64,000 bases of DNA from Bifidobacterium breve (GCA_945863115.1 CAMAYZ010000006.1:17350-81349), one strand, 5' to 3'. Positions 18,202 to 27,751 are shown, counted from the stretch's first letter. Notes: generated by a model from the letters alone, not told the origin. Made by a program: numbers and translations.

Positions 18202-18263
18202 AGGACAATTTAACCACCCGTTGCTACCCACTTTTTCTCACCCCTTGTGGCAGAGTTACGCCC

Positions 18264-19130
18264 GTGAGTGATGAAATGACCAATAAGCCAGCCGAGCTAC
18301 AACTCGTTGGTCGAACCGGCGACGGGTCAGCAATCGAATTAACTGATAATTCAGGTGCAAAGTTTTCATTACCAATTACTGAAACTCTAAAGACCGCTTT
18401 GACTCAACCAAGATTGGTTTCAGTTGCTCCGATTGATGAGCGCCCAACTTTTGGTGTTAAAGAAATTCAAGCCAGACTTCGAGCCGGCGAGAGCATGGGT
18501 TCAATCTCCCGAACAACTGATTGGTCAATGGAAAAGATTGAAAAGTTTTCTGGGCCAATTCTTCAAGAGCGGGCCTATGTAATTGAAACCGCTCTCAAAT
18601 CTTTTCTAAGACGCGAATCTTCTTCACCAACGCTAAGCGAAGCGACATTCATCCAGCTTTCGAATCACGGCGTCGATATGGATGCTGTCGAGTGGAACAC
18701 CCACCGCAATGTTGATGGCACTTGGAACATCGTTGTGCAGTATCCAAATATTGATGGAACAGCCGAAGCTAACTGGAACTTTGAATTAGGTAATCGAATT
18801 CTGACCGCTCAAGATGATTCAGCTAGATGGATAGCTGGCGATGCCAAAGAATCTCGACCAAGAACTGCTACTCATGGCTTTATAAATTCACAAGACCCGA
18901 CACCTTTCGCTCCCACAACTCCCCCACCGCCAGCACCAAGACTTGTTGCGGTTCGCGAAGAAGTAACTGTCACTGAAATAATTGAAGAAGATGAAGAATA
19001 TTTCGCAGAAGAGTTAGATATTGAAGTTGTAGATGAATCGGATCCGGCTACAGATGGAGTTGTAAAGCGCCCGAAGTTGCCTTCATGGGATGACATCATG
19101 TTCGGTGGCTCAAAGACCGAGGATGAATAA
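18264..19130 (+). CDS. sepH: Septation protein SepH (DUF3071)
   Basis: 288 residues. The N-terminal 150 residues match SepH/DUF3071: LQLVGRTGDGSAIELTD, GVKEIQARLRAGESMGSIS and a helix-turn-helix-like segment ending KFSGPILQERAY. SepH binds FtsZ and promotes Z-ring assembly in Streptomyces and mycobacteria (established). The rest is a proline-rich linker (APTTPPPPAP) and a strongly acidic stretch (EIIEEDEEYFAEELDIE), ending in a conserved-looking PSWDDIMFG segment. GTG 18264 is used; ATG 18276 is an alternative. An actinobacterium-specific marker. Confidence 0.88.
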   Translation: MSDEMTNKPAELQLVGRTGDGSAIELTDNSGAKFSLPITETLKTALTQPRLVSVAPIDERPTFGVKEIQARLRAGESMGSISRTTDWSMEKIEKFSGPILQERAYVIETALKSFLRRESSSPTLSEATFIQLSNHGVDMDAVEWNTHRNVDGTWNIVVQYPNIDGTAEANWNFELGNRILTAQDDSARWIAGDAKESRPRTATHGFINSQDPTPFAPTTPPPPAPRLVAVREEVTVTEIIEEDEEYFAEELDIEVVDESDPATDGVVKRPKLPSWDDIMFGGSKTEDE

Positions 19131-19149
19131 CTTTTTGGATTTAGCTTAG

Positions 19150-20088
19150 TTACTTCTTCTTGAAACCAGTTGGGCACTTTGGATTTATGCCCGCAGCTTT
19201 TCTAATGATTTTTCCCTTTATACAAGTAATAGTTGTTTTCTTAACCACTGGTTTTACCGTTGGTGTCGAGACAGCTGATTTTGATGCTACTAATTCTATT
19301 GCTGCCTGCACCATGGTGATATTTGCTGCTGGGAGACCTTGTGTTGCAGCGCAATCAACGTTGCAAGTTTTAGTGCAACCCGCACCATTACTAGAACTTT
19401 GAGCACCGATATAGATCCACTTTTCATTTACCTTCTTAAGTAGTGGTCCTCCCGAGTCACCTCCGCAAATAGTTTTATCGACGGAAATTTTCGTAGCAGA
19501 AAAAGTTTTAGGGGCCAGAGTCGCAAACTGCTGGGGGATGGCATTTGTAAAAGTAGTTTTGAGTTGATTTGGAGTCTGGCTAGTCACTTGGCATGGCGGC
19601 GTATCAACAAGTGCTGTGCAGCCATATCCAAGATGCAACACCTCAGCCTCTGCGCTCATCCAGTCTTGAATTTGTTGGCTTGTGGCTAGTTCTAATGTTT
19701 CATAATTCTCAAAGGAAGATTTGAGGACAATAATGCCAAAGTCATTTTGGTATGGAAATTTTGCAGCAGTGAATCCCTCTGGAATATAGATTCGCTCGGC
19801 TTGGATTCTTTTCTTACTTAGATCTCGGAGGTCGCTACCCGGTTCAGAGATCCAGAGATTATTAGCAGTGCTAGTTAAACAGTGCGCGGCTGTCATTACG
19901 ATTCGCGGTGCTACCAAACCTCCGCTGCAACCAGAAGTTGTTGCCACTTCACTAGAAAGCAATCCAACAACGACTTTGTTGCCTATCGCAGGTGAACCAC
20001 CATAAATGGCAAATGTTGGCAATACGTTTATTACTAAGCCGATGCTCAAGAAGCAAGTAAAAATGCTTAGCAGCCGGTATTTAATCAT
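19150..20088 (-). CDS. Secreted trypsin-like serine protease (S1) with Cys/Lys C-terminal tail
   Basis: 312 residues: N-terminal signal peptide (about 1-27), then an S1 fold with VMTAAHC (His), NDFGIIVL (Asp) and CGGDSGGPL (Ser), so the triad is complete, with several cysteines for disulphides. A linker leads to a C-terminal tail with ITCIKGKIIRKAAG and NPKCPTGFKKK: two Cys about 20 residues apart and a basic end. I recall similar tails on many exported proteins of this lineage; function unknown, possibly wall retention. GATAAT lies six bases before ATG 20088, consistent with a leaderless mRNA. Confidence 0.88.
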   Translation of the reverse strand: MIKYRLLSIFTCFLSIGLVINVLPTFAIYGGSPAIGNKVVVGLLSSEVATTSGCSGGLVAPRIVMTAAHCLTSTANNLWISEPGSDLRDLSKKRIQAERIYIPEGFTAAKFPYQNDFGIIVLKSSFENYETLELATSQQIQDWMSAEAEVLHLGYGCTALVDTPPCQVTSQTPNQLKTTFTNAIPQQFATLAPKTFSATKISVDKTICGGDSGGPLLKKVNEKWIYIGAQSSSNGAGCTKTCNVDCAATQGLPAANITMVQAAIELVASKSAVSTPTVKPVVKKTTITCIKGKIIRKAAGINPKCPTGFKKK

Positions 20089-20094
20089 GGGTGA

Positions 20095-20100
20095 ATTATC
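20095..20100 (-). promoter_or_regulatory. -10 element of S1 protease promoter
   Basis: GATAAT on the minus strand, six bases before ATG 20088, no Shine-Dalgarno. Confidence 0.45.
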
Positions 20101-20141
20101 GAATCTTCAGTGAAAATAGTCGAGAAATTCAAAATGAACTC

Positions 20142-21245
20142 TTAACTTTGGTGCGTTAGTAAAGGAATTGCTAATTCAATAGATTCAAGTCCGCCATGAT
20201 GCCCAACCATCTTGCTCTCTTCTTTAATTCGGGTTGGGTCAATCAAAATCACCTCGCCCTTTGCGATTGCGATTAAATCGCCCATTCGCTCTCGGCTATC
20301 TAATGAAACTTCTGGCCCGAAAAGTTCTGCAGCGATAACTTCATCACGACTAAACACATCAGCTTTAGCACCCAAGAATTCGCGCCACATCGCGACGGTT
20401 TCAGTGGTTGCACCATCACGGAGATAGATATGGCGGGCTCTGGGTTCGCCACCGACCAGAGTTACATTTTCCATTAAATTATTATCTTCACCCAGAATTA
20501 ACTTTTCACCAACATTTATCATCCCGTGATCTGCGGTGACCCAGAGTCTGGTCCCCTTTGGCAGGCGATCTCGAAGTCCAGTAATTAATTCCGAAACAGT
20601 TGAAAGTGCAAGTAGCCACTTCTCTGATCCCACTCCGTCATCATGTCCTGCGGCATCTAAATGATTTATATATACGTATGTAAAAGATGAGGCTGGTTTC
20701 ATTGCTTCTACTGTGTTTTGGATAATGTCTTCAATTTGATTGGCGCCAAGATATTGCGCACCTCGAAGTGCTGCTTGAGTAAAGCCAGATCCTTCATATC
20801 TTTTTGCTGCGATATGTGAAACAGTTATTCCTTCTTTCGCGGCTCTTTCAAATAGCGTCGGAACGCTCTGCCAGATAATTGGATCGACTCGTTCATCCCA
20901 TTTAAGTGAATTCAATAAGCGACCTGGTTCGCCGCTTCGTGGAACTCGAACGGTATAGCCCAGCATTCCATGAACACCGGGCAGGGTTCCGGTTCCCAGT
21001 GATGAGAGATTTGTTGCTGTTGTTGATGGAAAGTGTGAATCTAAATTTGTTAGAGAATTTAACTCTTTGAAGATTGGAAATTCTGATCCATATTTAGCAA
21101 TTAAATCTGCGCCCATCCCATCGATCAAAAGTAGGCATTCGCGGGCGCCAGGGTTTTCAGCAATCCCAAGTTGGTTTTCCGCTCCTGAAACCTGCAGGGA
21201 TGAAAATATGGAATTAGATAGCGCAGCTAAATTCCGAGGATTCAT
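20142..21245 (-). CDS. Alkaline phosphatase superfamily phosphodiesterase/pyrophosphatase
   Basis: 367 residues of the nucleotide pyrophosphatase/phosphodiesterase branch: LLLIDGMGADLIAKYG (first metal Asp), SHFPSTTATNLSSLGTG with the nucleophile Thr, NHLDAAGHDDGVG, VTADHGMINV and VGHHGGLE supply the remaining Asp/His metal ligands. It should hydrolyse phosphodiesters or nucleotide sugars with two zinc ions. No signal peptide is seen, so it probably acts in the cytoplasm. Divergent from psuG with 60 bases between. Confidence 0.88.
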   Translation of the reverse strand: MNPRNLAALSNSIFSSLQVSGAENQLGIAENPGARECLLLIDGMGADLIAKYGSEFPIFKELNSLTNLDSHFPSTTATNLSSLGTGTLPGVHGMLGYTVRVPRSGEPGRLLNSLKWDERVDPIIWQSVPTLFERAAKEGITVSHIAAKRYEGSGFTQAALRGAQYLGANQIEDIIQNTVEAMKPASSFTYVYINHLDAAGHDDGVGSEKWLLALSTVSELITGLRDRLPKGTRLWVTADHGMINVGEKLILGEDNNLMENVTLVGGEPRARHIYLRDGATTETVAMWREFLGAKADVFSRDEVIAAELFGPEVSLDSRERMGDLIAIAKGEVILIDPTRIKEESKMVGHHGGLESIELAIPLLTHQS

Positions 21246-21293
21246 AGTCCTATCTTGCCCTAACTTTTTTAGCCACAGTGCAATTGCCTGATG

Positions 21294-21299
21294 TAATGT
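21294..21299 (+). promoter_or_regulatory. -10 element of leaderless psuG promoter
   Basis: TAATGT, six bases before GTG 21306. Confidence 0.5.
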
Positions 21300-21305
21300 G
21301 CGCAG

Positions 21306-22190
21306 GTGATTAAGTATTCGAAGGAAGTAGCCGCCGCTAAGAGTCAGGGCCGTCCGATTGTCGCCCTCGAATCAACAATTATTTCTCATGGCTTACCTCG
21401 TCCAACAAATCTTGAAGTAGCAAAAGAGGTTGAAGAAATAGTTCGGAGCCAAGGCGCTACTCCAGCAACAATTGCGATTATTGATGGTGAGATTTTTGTT
21501 GGTCTAGAAGAGGGCCAACTATTTCGAATTGCTAACGATGAAAATATTGTCAAGGCTTCAACTCGCGATCTCGCGATGATTTGTGCTGACAACAAGAGCG
21601 CAGCCACAACCGTTGCGGCCACATCGCATATTGCTCATCTTGCAGGTATCGACGTCTTTGCAACTGGCGGTCTAGGTGGAGTTCATCGCGGTCATGTTTA
21701 TGATGAATCTGCTGATTTAACTGAGTTAGCTAAGACAAAAATAATTATTGTTTGTGCTGGTGTGAAGTCCATTTTGGATGTTGCCGGAACGCTAGAGCGG
21801 TTAGAGACCCTCGCAATCCCGGTTCTTGGATATCAGACAAACAACTTCCCTGGTTTCTACCTAACTGATTCCGGTTTCAAAATCGAGCATCGAGTCGAAA
21901 GTTGTGAAGAGATTGCAAAGATTTGGGGTTTGCGCCACGGACTAAATACTGATGACACCGCAATCATTGTTGCAAATCCGGTAACCAATCAGATGGATAA
22001 GAATTTCCACGATCAAATTTTGGAAGCTGGGCTATCAGATGCCACAGCAGGAAAGATAAGTGGAAAAGGTGTAACTCCATTTTTATTAGAACATTTCCAT
22101 AGGACAAGCAAGGGCGAATCCTTGCGAGTAAACATTGAAATTATTAAGGCAAATTCCAAGTTGGCGGCACAAATCGCCTGTGCGCTCTAG
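21306..22190 (+). CDS. psuG: Pseudouridine-5'-phosphate glycosidase
   Basis: 294 residues; cleaves the C-C bond of pseudouridine 5'-phosphate to uracil and ribose 5-phosphate, a step in degrading modified RNA nucleosides. Family segments: VALESTIISHGLPRP, IIDGEIFVGL, FATGGLGGVHRG, IIVCAGVKSILDV, TNNFPGFY and a C-terminal GKGVTPFLLEHFH. GTG 21306 follows TAATGT by six bases. Followed 14 bases later by a PfkB kinase, the normal psuG/psuK pairing. Confidence 0.94.
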   Translation: MIKYSKEVAAAKSQGRPIVALESTIISHGLPRPTNLEVAKEVEEIVRSQGATPATIAIIDGEIFVGLEEGQLFRIANDENIVKASTRDLAMICADNKSAATTVAATSHIAHLAGIDVFATGGLGGVHRGHVYDESADLTELAKTKIIIVCAGVKSILDVAGTLERLETLAIPVLGYQTNNFPGFYLTDSGFKIEHRVESCEEIAKIWGLRHGLNTDDTAIIVANPVTNQMDKNFHDQILEAGLSDATAGKISGKGVTPFLLEHFHRTSKGESLRVNIEIIKANSKLAAQIACAL

Positions 22191-22192
22191 AT

Positions 22193-22198
22193 AAATTT
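22193..22198 (+). promoter_or_regulatory. Possible internal -10 element for psuK-like gene
   Basis: TAAATT begins two bases after the psuG stop and lies six bases before ATG 22205; it could give a leaderless psuK mRNA in addition to read-through. Confidence 0.35.
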
Positions 22199-22204
22199 TC
22201 CAAT

Positions 22205-23098
22205 ATGGCTGATCTAAAAATCTTATGCATCGGCGACATAATGTTGGATGTAACAGTTCTACTTAACCGACCAATAGTTGAAGGCCTAGAAACTCGGGCA
22301 AAGATTTCAACCCAAGGTGGCGGCGCTGCTGCGAATGTAGCCTCTTGGCTTTCCCACAATAAAACTCCTGCATATTTAGTAACTCGAGTCGGATCTGATT
22401 CGGCCGGCCAGACACTGCTTGCAGAGTTAGATGCATATGGCGTTGAGCATTCAAATAGCGTAATTCCAAATATGAATACTGGCGTGGTTATTGTGATTGT
22501 CGGCGCCGATGGCGAGCGAACTATGTTTCCGGATTCTGGGGCAAACTCCGGACTTGGTTTAAGCGATCTTCCAGATCTTGCGCAATTTAGCGCTGTTTAT
22601 CTTTCAGCTTATTCACTAATCAATCCACAATCTCGTGCTGGAATTCTAGAAATTATTTCGAAGATTAAAGCTGCTGGGCTGCAAATAATTATGGACCCGG
22701 CAACTGTTGGCGTATTAATGGAAGTGGGCGTTAAAGCTGCAAATGACTGGCTTTCATTTGTAGATTGCATTATTTTGAACGAAGAGGAATCTCATTTCTT
22801 AACTGGAAAAAAGAATCCAATTGATGCTGCTGGCGAATTATTAAAAAGTGTTAATACTGTTGTTATCAAACGCGGTTCGAATGGGGCGCTCGGACAAACA
22901 CGAGGCGGTCAATTAGTTCAATTAGAAGCGAAGCAGACAACTGTGGTGAATACAACAGGTGCCGGCGATGCCTTTGCTGCTGGATTTATTTCAGTTTGGG
23001 CCAAGAATGGTGAGTTATTAGAAGCGCTGGAATCTGGAATCGACCTTGCAGCCAAATGTGTTGCACTTATTGGAGCAAGGCCGACTGATAGAACTTAA
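22205..23098 (+). CDS. psuK: PfkB-family sugar kinase, probable pseudouridine kinase
   Basis: 297 residues of the ribokinase/PfkB fold: GDIMLDVTV near the N terminus, the GGGAAANVASWL sugar-binding motif and the C-terminal NTTGAGDAFAAGF with the catalytic Asp and anion hole. Position directly after psuG argues for pseudouridine 5'-kinase, which feeds PsuG; by sequence alone it could be a ribokinase or another PfkB kinase. ATG 22205 also has a TAAATT hexamer at six bases. Confidence 0.85.
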   Translation: MADLKILCIGDIMLDVTVLLNRPIVEGLETRAKISTQGGGAAANVASWLSHNKTPAYLVTRVGSDSAGQTLLAELDAYGVEHSNSVIPNMNTGVVIVIVGADGERTMFPDSGANSGLGLSDLPDLAQFSAVYLSAYSLINPQSRAGILEIISKIKAAGLQIIMDPATVGVLMEVGVKAANDWLSFVDCIILNEEESHFLTGKKNPIDAAGELLKSVNTVVIKRGSNGALGQTRGGQLVQLEAKQTTVVNTTGAGDAFAAGFISVWAKNGELLEALESGIDLAAKCVALIGARPTDRT

Positions 23099-23160
23099 AG
23101 AAACTTGATAAAACGAGTCGCTACCGAGTAATTAGATAGTTCATTGGCAAGATACGCACC

Positions 23161-24657
23161 ATGGCAAAAACACCCAAAGCCGTTCTCCCAAAACCAGGTG
23201 AGAACCCAGGTCGAATAATTGATATCGATGTCTCGCAAGAGATGTCTGAATCATTTCTCGAATATGCATATTCCGTAATTTATTCGCGCGCACTTCCAGA
23301 TGCACGTGATGGTTTGAAACCAGTGCAACGTCGAATCTTGCACCAGATGTCAGATATGGGTCTTCGCCCAGATAAAGGCCATGTTAAGTGTGCACGTGCT
23401 GTTGGTGAAGTAATGGGTAAGTTGCACCCACACGGCGATGGTGCAATTTATGATGCGATGGTTCGTATGGCTCAAAGTTTCTCAATGCGACTTCCACTTA
23501 TTGATGGTCACGGAAACTTCGGTTCGCTAGATTCTGGCCCAGCTGCAATGCGTTACACCGAATCTCGTCTTGCACCTGCTGCAATGGCGATGGTTAATGA
23601 ATCAGATGAGAACACCGTTGATTTTGGATCTAACTACGATGGTCAATTACTAGAACCACAAGTTCTCCCCGCAGCTTTTCCAAACCTCCTAGTTAATGGT
23701 GCGACTGGCATCGCTGTTGGTATGGCGACAAATATGGCTCCCCACAACTTGGGTGAAGTTATCGCTGCTACTAAGCACTTGATCGAAAACCCAAAGGCAA
23801 CCCTTAAAGCGCTTATGAAGTTTGTTCCTGCCCCTGACTTTCCAACTGGTGGCGAGATCGTTGGCAAAGAAGGTATTGCTGAAGCCTATGAATCTGGTCG
23901 TGGATCTTTCAAAGTTCGCGCAACTGTTGCGATTGAGAAAGTAACTGCTAGAAAACAGGGCCTCGTTATAACCGAACTTCCTTACAACATCGGTCCCGAG
24001 AAGATTGTTGAAAAGATTGCTGACCTGGTTAAGGCTAAGAAGATTCAGGGCATTTCAGACATCGTTGATTTATCTGATGGCCAACAAGGAACCAAAGTTG
24101 TTGTTGAACTTAAGAATGGTTTCGAGCCTGAAGATGTCTTGGCAAACCTCTTTAAGTTAACTCCAATGGAAGATCAATTCTCGGTAAACGCTGTGGCACT
24201 TGTTGGCGGAAAGCCACTAACACTTGGACTTAAAGAGCTTCTACAAGTATTCATTGATCACCGCATCGAAGTAATTCGACGTAGATCCGAATTCCGTAAA
24301 GCAAAAGCCGAGAGCCGTCTGAACTTAGTTGACGGACTTCTAAAGGCGATTATCGATATCGATAAGGTCATTAAATTAATTCGCGCTGCTGAAGATGCGC
24401 CAGAAGCAAAGGCTGCACTTATCAAGGCTTACAAACTTTCTGACGAGCAAGCTACCTACATCTTGGATATGCCACTTCGTCGTCTAACCAAACTTAGTAA
24501 GTTGGAACTTGAAACGGAACAGAAAGATCTCAAGGCAATTGTGACTAAGTTGAAGGCGCTACTTGCTTCAGAAGATGCGATTAAAGCTCAGGTCTCGGTT
24601 GAACTTGATGAGGTCTCAAAGAACTTTGCAACACCACGTCGCACCCGCATCGCTTAA
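23161..24657 (+). CDS. parC: Type IIA topoisomerase subunit A (ParC/GyrA), lacking the C-terminal pinwheel
   Basis: 498 residues covering only the breakage-reunion part. LKPVQRRIL (about 52-60) and [20 protein letters not shown] belong to the winged helix, [10 protein letters not shown] carries the catalytic Tyr132, [15 protein letters not shown] follows, then tower, coiled coil and C-gate ([23 protein letters not shown]). It stops at ATPRRTRIA, which lines up with the end of the N-terminal domain of GyrA (about residue 523 in E. coli); usual length is about 750-850. The stop is followed nine bases later by another gene, so the DNA-wrapping domain is absent, not frameshifted. The B subunit is at 25230, convergent. 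Confidence 0.92.
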   Translation: MAKTPKAVLPKPGENPGRIIDIDVSQEMSESFLEYAYSVIYSRALPDARDGLKPVQRRILHQMSDMGLRPDKGHVKCARAVGEVMGKLHPHGDGAIYDAMVRMAQSFSMRLPLIDGHGNFGSLDSGPAAMRYTESRLAPAAMAMVNESDENTVDFGSNYDGQLLEPQVLPAAFPNLLVNGATGIAVGMATNMAPHNLGEVIAATKHLIENPKATLKALMKFVPAPDFPTGGEIVGKEGIAEAYESGRGSFKVRATVAIEKVTARKQGLVITELPYNIGPEKIVEKIADLVKAKKIQGISDIVDLSDGQQGTKVVVELKNGFEPEDVLANLFKLTPMEDQFSVNAVALVGGKPLTLGLKELLQVFIDHRIEVIRRRSEFRKAKAESRLNLVDGLLKAIIDIDKVIKLIRAAEDAPEAKAALIKAYKLSDEQATYILDMPLRRLTKLSKLELETEQKDLKAIVTKLKALLASEDAIKAQVSVELDEVSKNFATPRRTRIA

Positions 24658-24666
24658 ACTTCGGAA

Positions 24667-25224
24667 ATGGCAACACCAAAAGACTCAAGCCGCGAGTCCC
24701 ATTTTCCGGCAATCGAAAAGAAGTATGGCGAGAAGATGTCATATTGGTTCAAGGTTATGGCCAAACTTGAAGGACAAAAATACCCAGAACAGATTGCGCA
24801 CCTTCGCGAAAATTATGGCTTCTCGCAAGCTCATGCCAATGCCCTAGTTATGTATTCACGTGGTTCGGTATCTGCCAAACGATTTGAAACTCCAGCCCAA
24901 TACTTCAAGACTTTAGATCCGAAGCAGGCGACAAAAGTTCGAGCAATCTTGAAGGCAATTACTTCAAAATATCCGAACCTGGAACTCGTTATCGCTTGGA
25001 ATCAACCAATGCTAAAGCTTGGTGACCATTATGTTTTTGGAGTTTCAACGGCAAAAAACCACATTCTCTTCGCTCCCTGGAGCCAGGATGTTCTCGAGAA
25101 ATTCAGACCGAAGATGTCTGATCTTGATGTTAAGAAAAAGACCATTGGTGTGCCAAACGATTGGAAAGTTGACGAGAAGTTGTTGCAGGCAATGGTTAAA
25201 GCCAGAATTGCTGAAACTAAGTAA
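24667..25224 (+). CDS. DUF4287-DUF1801 fusion protein
   Basis: 185 residues. The N-terminal 72 residues match DUF4287 (FPAIEKKYGEKMSYWFKVM, HLRENYGFSQAHANALVMYS). The rest matches DUF1801/YdhG (PNLELVIAWNQPMLKLGDHYVFGVS, HILFAPWS). Neither domain has a firm function; DUF1801 is related to the iron-chaperone-like frataxin fold. It lies nine bases after the topoisomerase A stop and six bases from the convergent topoisomerase B stop. A free DUF4287 gene occurs at 59229 and a DUF1801 gene at 53209 in this window. Confidence 0.85.
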   Translation: MATPKDSSRESHFPAIEKKYGEKMSYWFKVMAKLEGQKYPEQIAHLRENYGFSQAHANALVMYSRGSVSAKRFETPAQYFKTLDPKQATKVRAILKAITSKYPNLELVIAWNQPMLKLGDHYVFGVSTAKNHILFAPWSQDVLEKFRPKMSDLDVKKKTIGVPNDWKVDEKLLQAMVKARIAETK

Positions 25225-25229
25225 CGAGA

Positions 25230-27302
25230 TTAAGCGTCAATCCGATCGCGGGCGATATCAGCAGTTGAAATAAATTCTTTACGAGGTGCTACTTCGTTGC
25301 CCATAAGCAGTTCGAACATTGCTTCTGCGGCGTTCGCATCCTTCATTGTGATTCGACGTAAGGTGCGATGCGCTGGGTCCATTGTGGTCTCACGTAGTTG
25401 ATCTGCATCCATCTCGCCCAAACCTTTGTAACGTTGAATTGGTTCTTTCCAACGTTTGCCGGCCTTGGTTAAATCTGCAGTCATCTTCTTCATTTCATCA
25501 TCAGAATATGTGTAATGGACTTCCCCGCGCTTTCCACCAATAACTTCAATTCGGTGCAGTGGTGGCATTGCTGCGAATACCCGGCCATCTTCAATCAATG
25601 GTCGCATGTAACGTGAAAGCAATGTTAGAAGTAGGCAACGAATATGTGCACCGTCGACATCAGCATCTGACATCAGAATAATGCGGCCATATCTTGTGTC
25701 ATCCAATGTGAATGATCGGCCAGAACCCGCACCGATTACTTGAATGATTGATGCGCATTCGTTGTTCTCGAGCATCTGCGAAAGCGATGCTTTCTGAACA
25801 TTCAAAATCTTTCCGCGAATTGGAAGGATTGCCTGAAACTCGGAATTTCGCGCTGCTTTTGCTGTGCCAAGTGCGGAATCGCCCTCGACGATATAGAGCT
25901 CGGTGCGATCGGTGTCATCTGAGCGACAATCTGAGAGCTTTGTTGGAAGCGAAGAACTTTCGAGTGCATTTTTGCGACGTTGAATATCTTTGTGGGCACG
26001 AGCAGAAATACGAGTTCTAGATGCGCCAGCAACTTTCTCCAGAATCATCTTGCCGGTGGCTTTATCAATTCGCTTTGTTGTTGCGAAGAACTTCTTCATC
26101 TCTTCGCCAACTACTGCAGTGACAATCTTTGTTGCAGCTGCGGTTCCTAGAACTTCTTTGGTCTGGCCTTCGAATTGTGGCTCTGACATTCGCACTGTTA
26201 CAACAGATGTAAGGCCCTCTAGGACGTCATCTTTAATGACATCGCCTTCATTATTCTTCAAGGTCTTTGTTGCGCGAAGTGCGTCGTTAAATGCTTTTGT
26301 GATTGCCCGTTCGAATCCTTGAACGTGAGTTCCGCCCTTTGGTGTTGAAATAATATTTACAAAGCTCGACATCGTGTTGTCATAACCATTGCCCCACTGC
26401 AGTGCAATGTCGACGCCCATCTCACGATTAACTTCGGTTGGCATCATGTGTCCTTTTTCGTCAAGGACTGGAACGGTTTCGGTGTATTCACCGGTTCCGG
26501 TTAAGCGAATAACTTCGCCGATTGGATCATCAGGGCGAAGGAAAGAACAGAACTCAGAGATTCCACCTTTGTGGAAGAACTTCTCGGTCGTCTTGGTCTT
26601 TGCTCGATTGTCATTAACGATAAGTGTCAGACCAGGAACTAGGTATGAAGTTTGACGTGCGCGAGCGTAAATATCTTCGATAGCGAGCTCGGCCTCTTTT
26701 AAGAAAATCTGACGATCGGCCCACCACTTAATTCTTGTGCCAGTTACTTTGGCATTAACTTTTCCGATAACACGAAGTCCAGAACTTTCGGTGAATGGCG
26801 CCTTTGGTCCATCGCCATCAAAGATTCCAGCATTACCGCGTTGGAAAGACATCCAATAAATTTTTCCGTTACGGTCAACTTCAACATCAAGTCGTGATGC
26901 AAGTGCGTTTACTACTGATGCACCTACTCCGTGCAATCCACCAGATGCTGCATATGAACCGCCGCCGAATTTTCCACCGGCATGCAATTTAGTCATAACA
27001 ACTTCAACACCAGTAAGCCCAGTCTTTGGTTCTTTATCTACTGGAATTCCGCGACCATCATCATGAACTTCTACTGAGCCATCAGATTCCAGATTAATTT
27101 CAATGTTTTTGCAATGTCCGGCAAGAGATTCATCTACTGAGTTATCAATAATTTCCCAGAGACAGTGCATGAGTCCGCGAGAATCTGTTGTACCGATATA
27201 CATTCCGGGACGTTTGCGAACTGCATCAAGGCCTTCTAATACGGCGAGATCTTTGGCGTTGTAGCCATTGTCTGTTGTAGATGCAAGATCGTCGGTAGCC
27301 AC
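25230..27302 (-). CDS. parE: Type IIA topoisomerase subunit B (ParE/GyrB)
   Basis: About 690 residues: GHKL ATPase (EGLDAVRKRPGMYIG, EIIDNSVDESLAGH, DDGRGIPV, GGLHGVGASVVNALS-type motif), transducer, and a C-terminal TOPRIM with YIVEGDSALGTAK, DADVDGAHIRCLLLT and a final RYKGLGEMDADQL. Supplies ATP-driven strand passage for the A subunit at 23161. GTG 27302 is preferred (TAACCT eight bases upstream; family N termini begin here); an in-frame start at 27350 would add 16 unconserved residues. Tail-to-tail arrangement with the A gene is unusual. Whether the pair acts as gyrase or topoisomerase IV cannot be settled without knowing what else the genome carries. Confidence 0.93.
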   Translation of the reverse strand: MATDDLASTTDNGYNAKDLAVLEGLDAVRKRPGMYIGTTDSRGLMHCLWEIIDNSVDESLAGHCKNIEINLESDGSVEVHDDGRGIPVDKEPKTGLTGVEVVMTKLHAGGKFGGGSYAASGGLHGVGASVVNALASRLDVEVDRNGKIYWMSFQRGNAGIFDGDGPKAPFTESSGLRVIGKVNAKVTGTRIKWWADRQIFLKEAELAIEDIYARARQTSYLVPGLTLIVNDNRAKTKTTEKFFHKGGISEFCSFLRPDDPIGEVIRLTGTGEYTETVPVLDEKGHMMPTEVNREMGVDIALQWGNGYDNTMSSFVNIISTPKGGTHVQGFERAITKAFNDALRATKTLKNNEGDVIKDDVLEGLTSVVTVRMSEPQFEGQTKEVLGTAAATKIVTAVVGEEMKKFFATTKRIDKATGKMILEKVAGASRTRISARAHKDIQRRKNALESSSLPTKLSDCRSDDTDRTELYIVEGDSALGTAKAARNSEFQAILPIRGKILNVQKASLSQMLENNECASIIQVIGAGSGRSFTLDDTRYGRIILMSDADVDGAHIRCLLLTLLSRYMRPLIEDGRVFAAMPPLHRIEVIGGKRGEVHYTYSDDEMKKMTADLTKAGKRWKEPIQRYKGLGEMDADQLRETTMDPAHRTLRRITMKDANAAEAMFELLMGNEVAPRKEFISTADIARDRIDA

Positions 27303-27514
27303 GGAGATGAAGGTTATCTTGTGCCAGGTGATTTTCTTGGCTGATTGCAACTACTTTGCAGAAAAATATTAATTCAGGGCATTTACAGGAAATTATGTGG
27401 GATTTATGACACGCCCGAGCGTAAAAAAAGATATTTTAACGAGCGGGGAATAAACGATTCGTGGTTTGATGTTCCCCTAACCAAGAGCAAGAACTAGCAA
27501 CCATAAGGAGCGAA

Positions 27515-27736
27515 ATGACCGAGCAACTGATTCTCGAAACCACACCGCTCAATGCTGTCGATCGTTGCGATCGCTGCGGAGCCCAGGCTTATGTTCGTGC
27601 AGTAATGCTAAATGGTGGCGAGCTCTTGTTCTGCGGACATCACGCTAAGGAATACGCTGAAAAGCTAAAGCCAGTTGTTAAAGAAATTCAAGATGAGACT
27701 GCAAAACTAACAGCAGTCTCTTCAAACTCTAACTAA
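27515..27736 (+). CDS. DUF7455 small zinc-ribbon-like protein
   Basis: 73 residues with CDRCGAQAY and FCGHHAKEY, a CxxC/CxxH arrangement that should bind zinc. This small protein is widespread in actinobacteria beside the primary sigma factor gene, as here, and has no assigned function. ATG 27515 has a strong AAGGAG ribosome binding site. Convergent with rpoD, 15 bases between stops. Confidence 0.88.
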   Translation: MTEQLILETTPLNAVDRCDRCGAQAYVRAVMLNGGELLFCGHHAKEYAEKLKPVVKEIQDETAKLTAVSSNSN

Positions 27737-27751
27737 TTTTTTAATTAGCTC

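Noticed and set aside
24658..25224. Frameshifted C-terminal half of the topoisomerase A subunit
   Set aside because: The following frame encodes DUF4287-DUF1801, with no GyrA pinwheel box in any frame.
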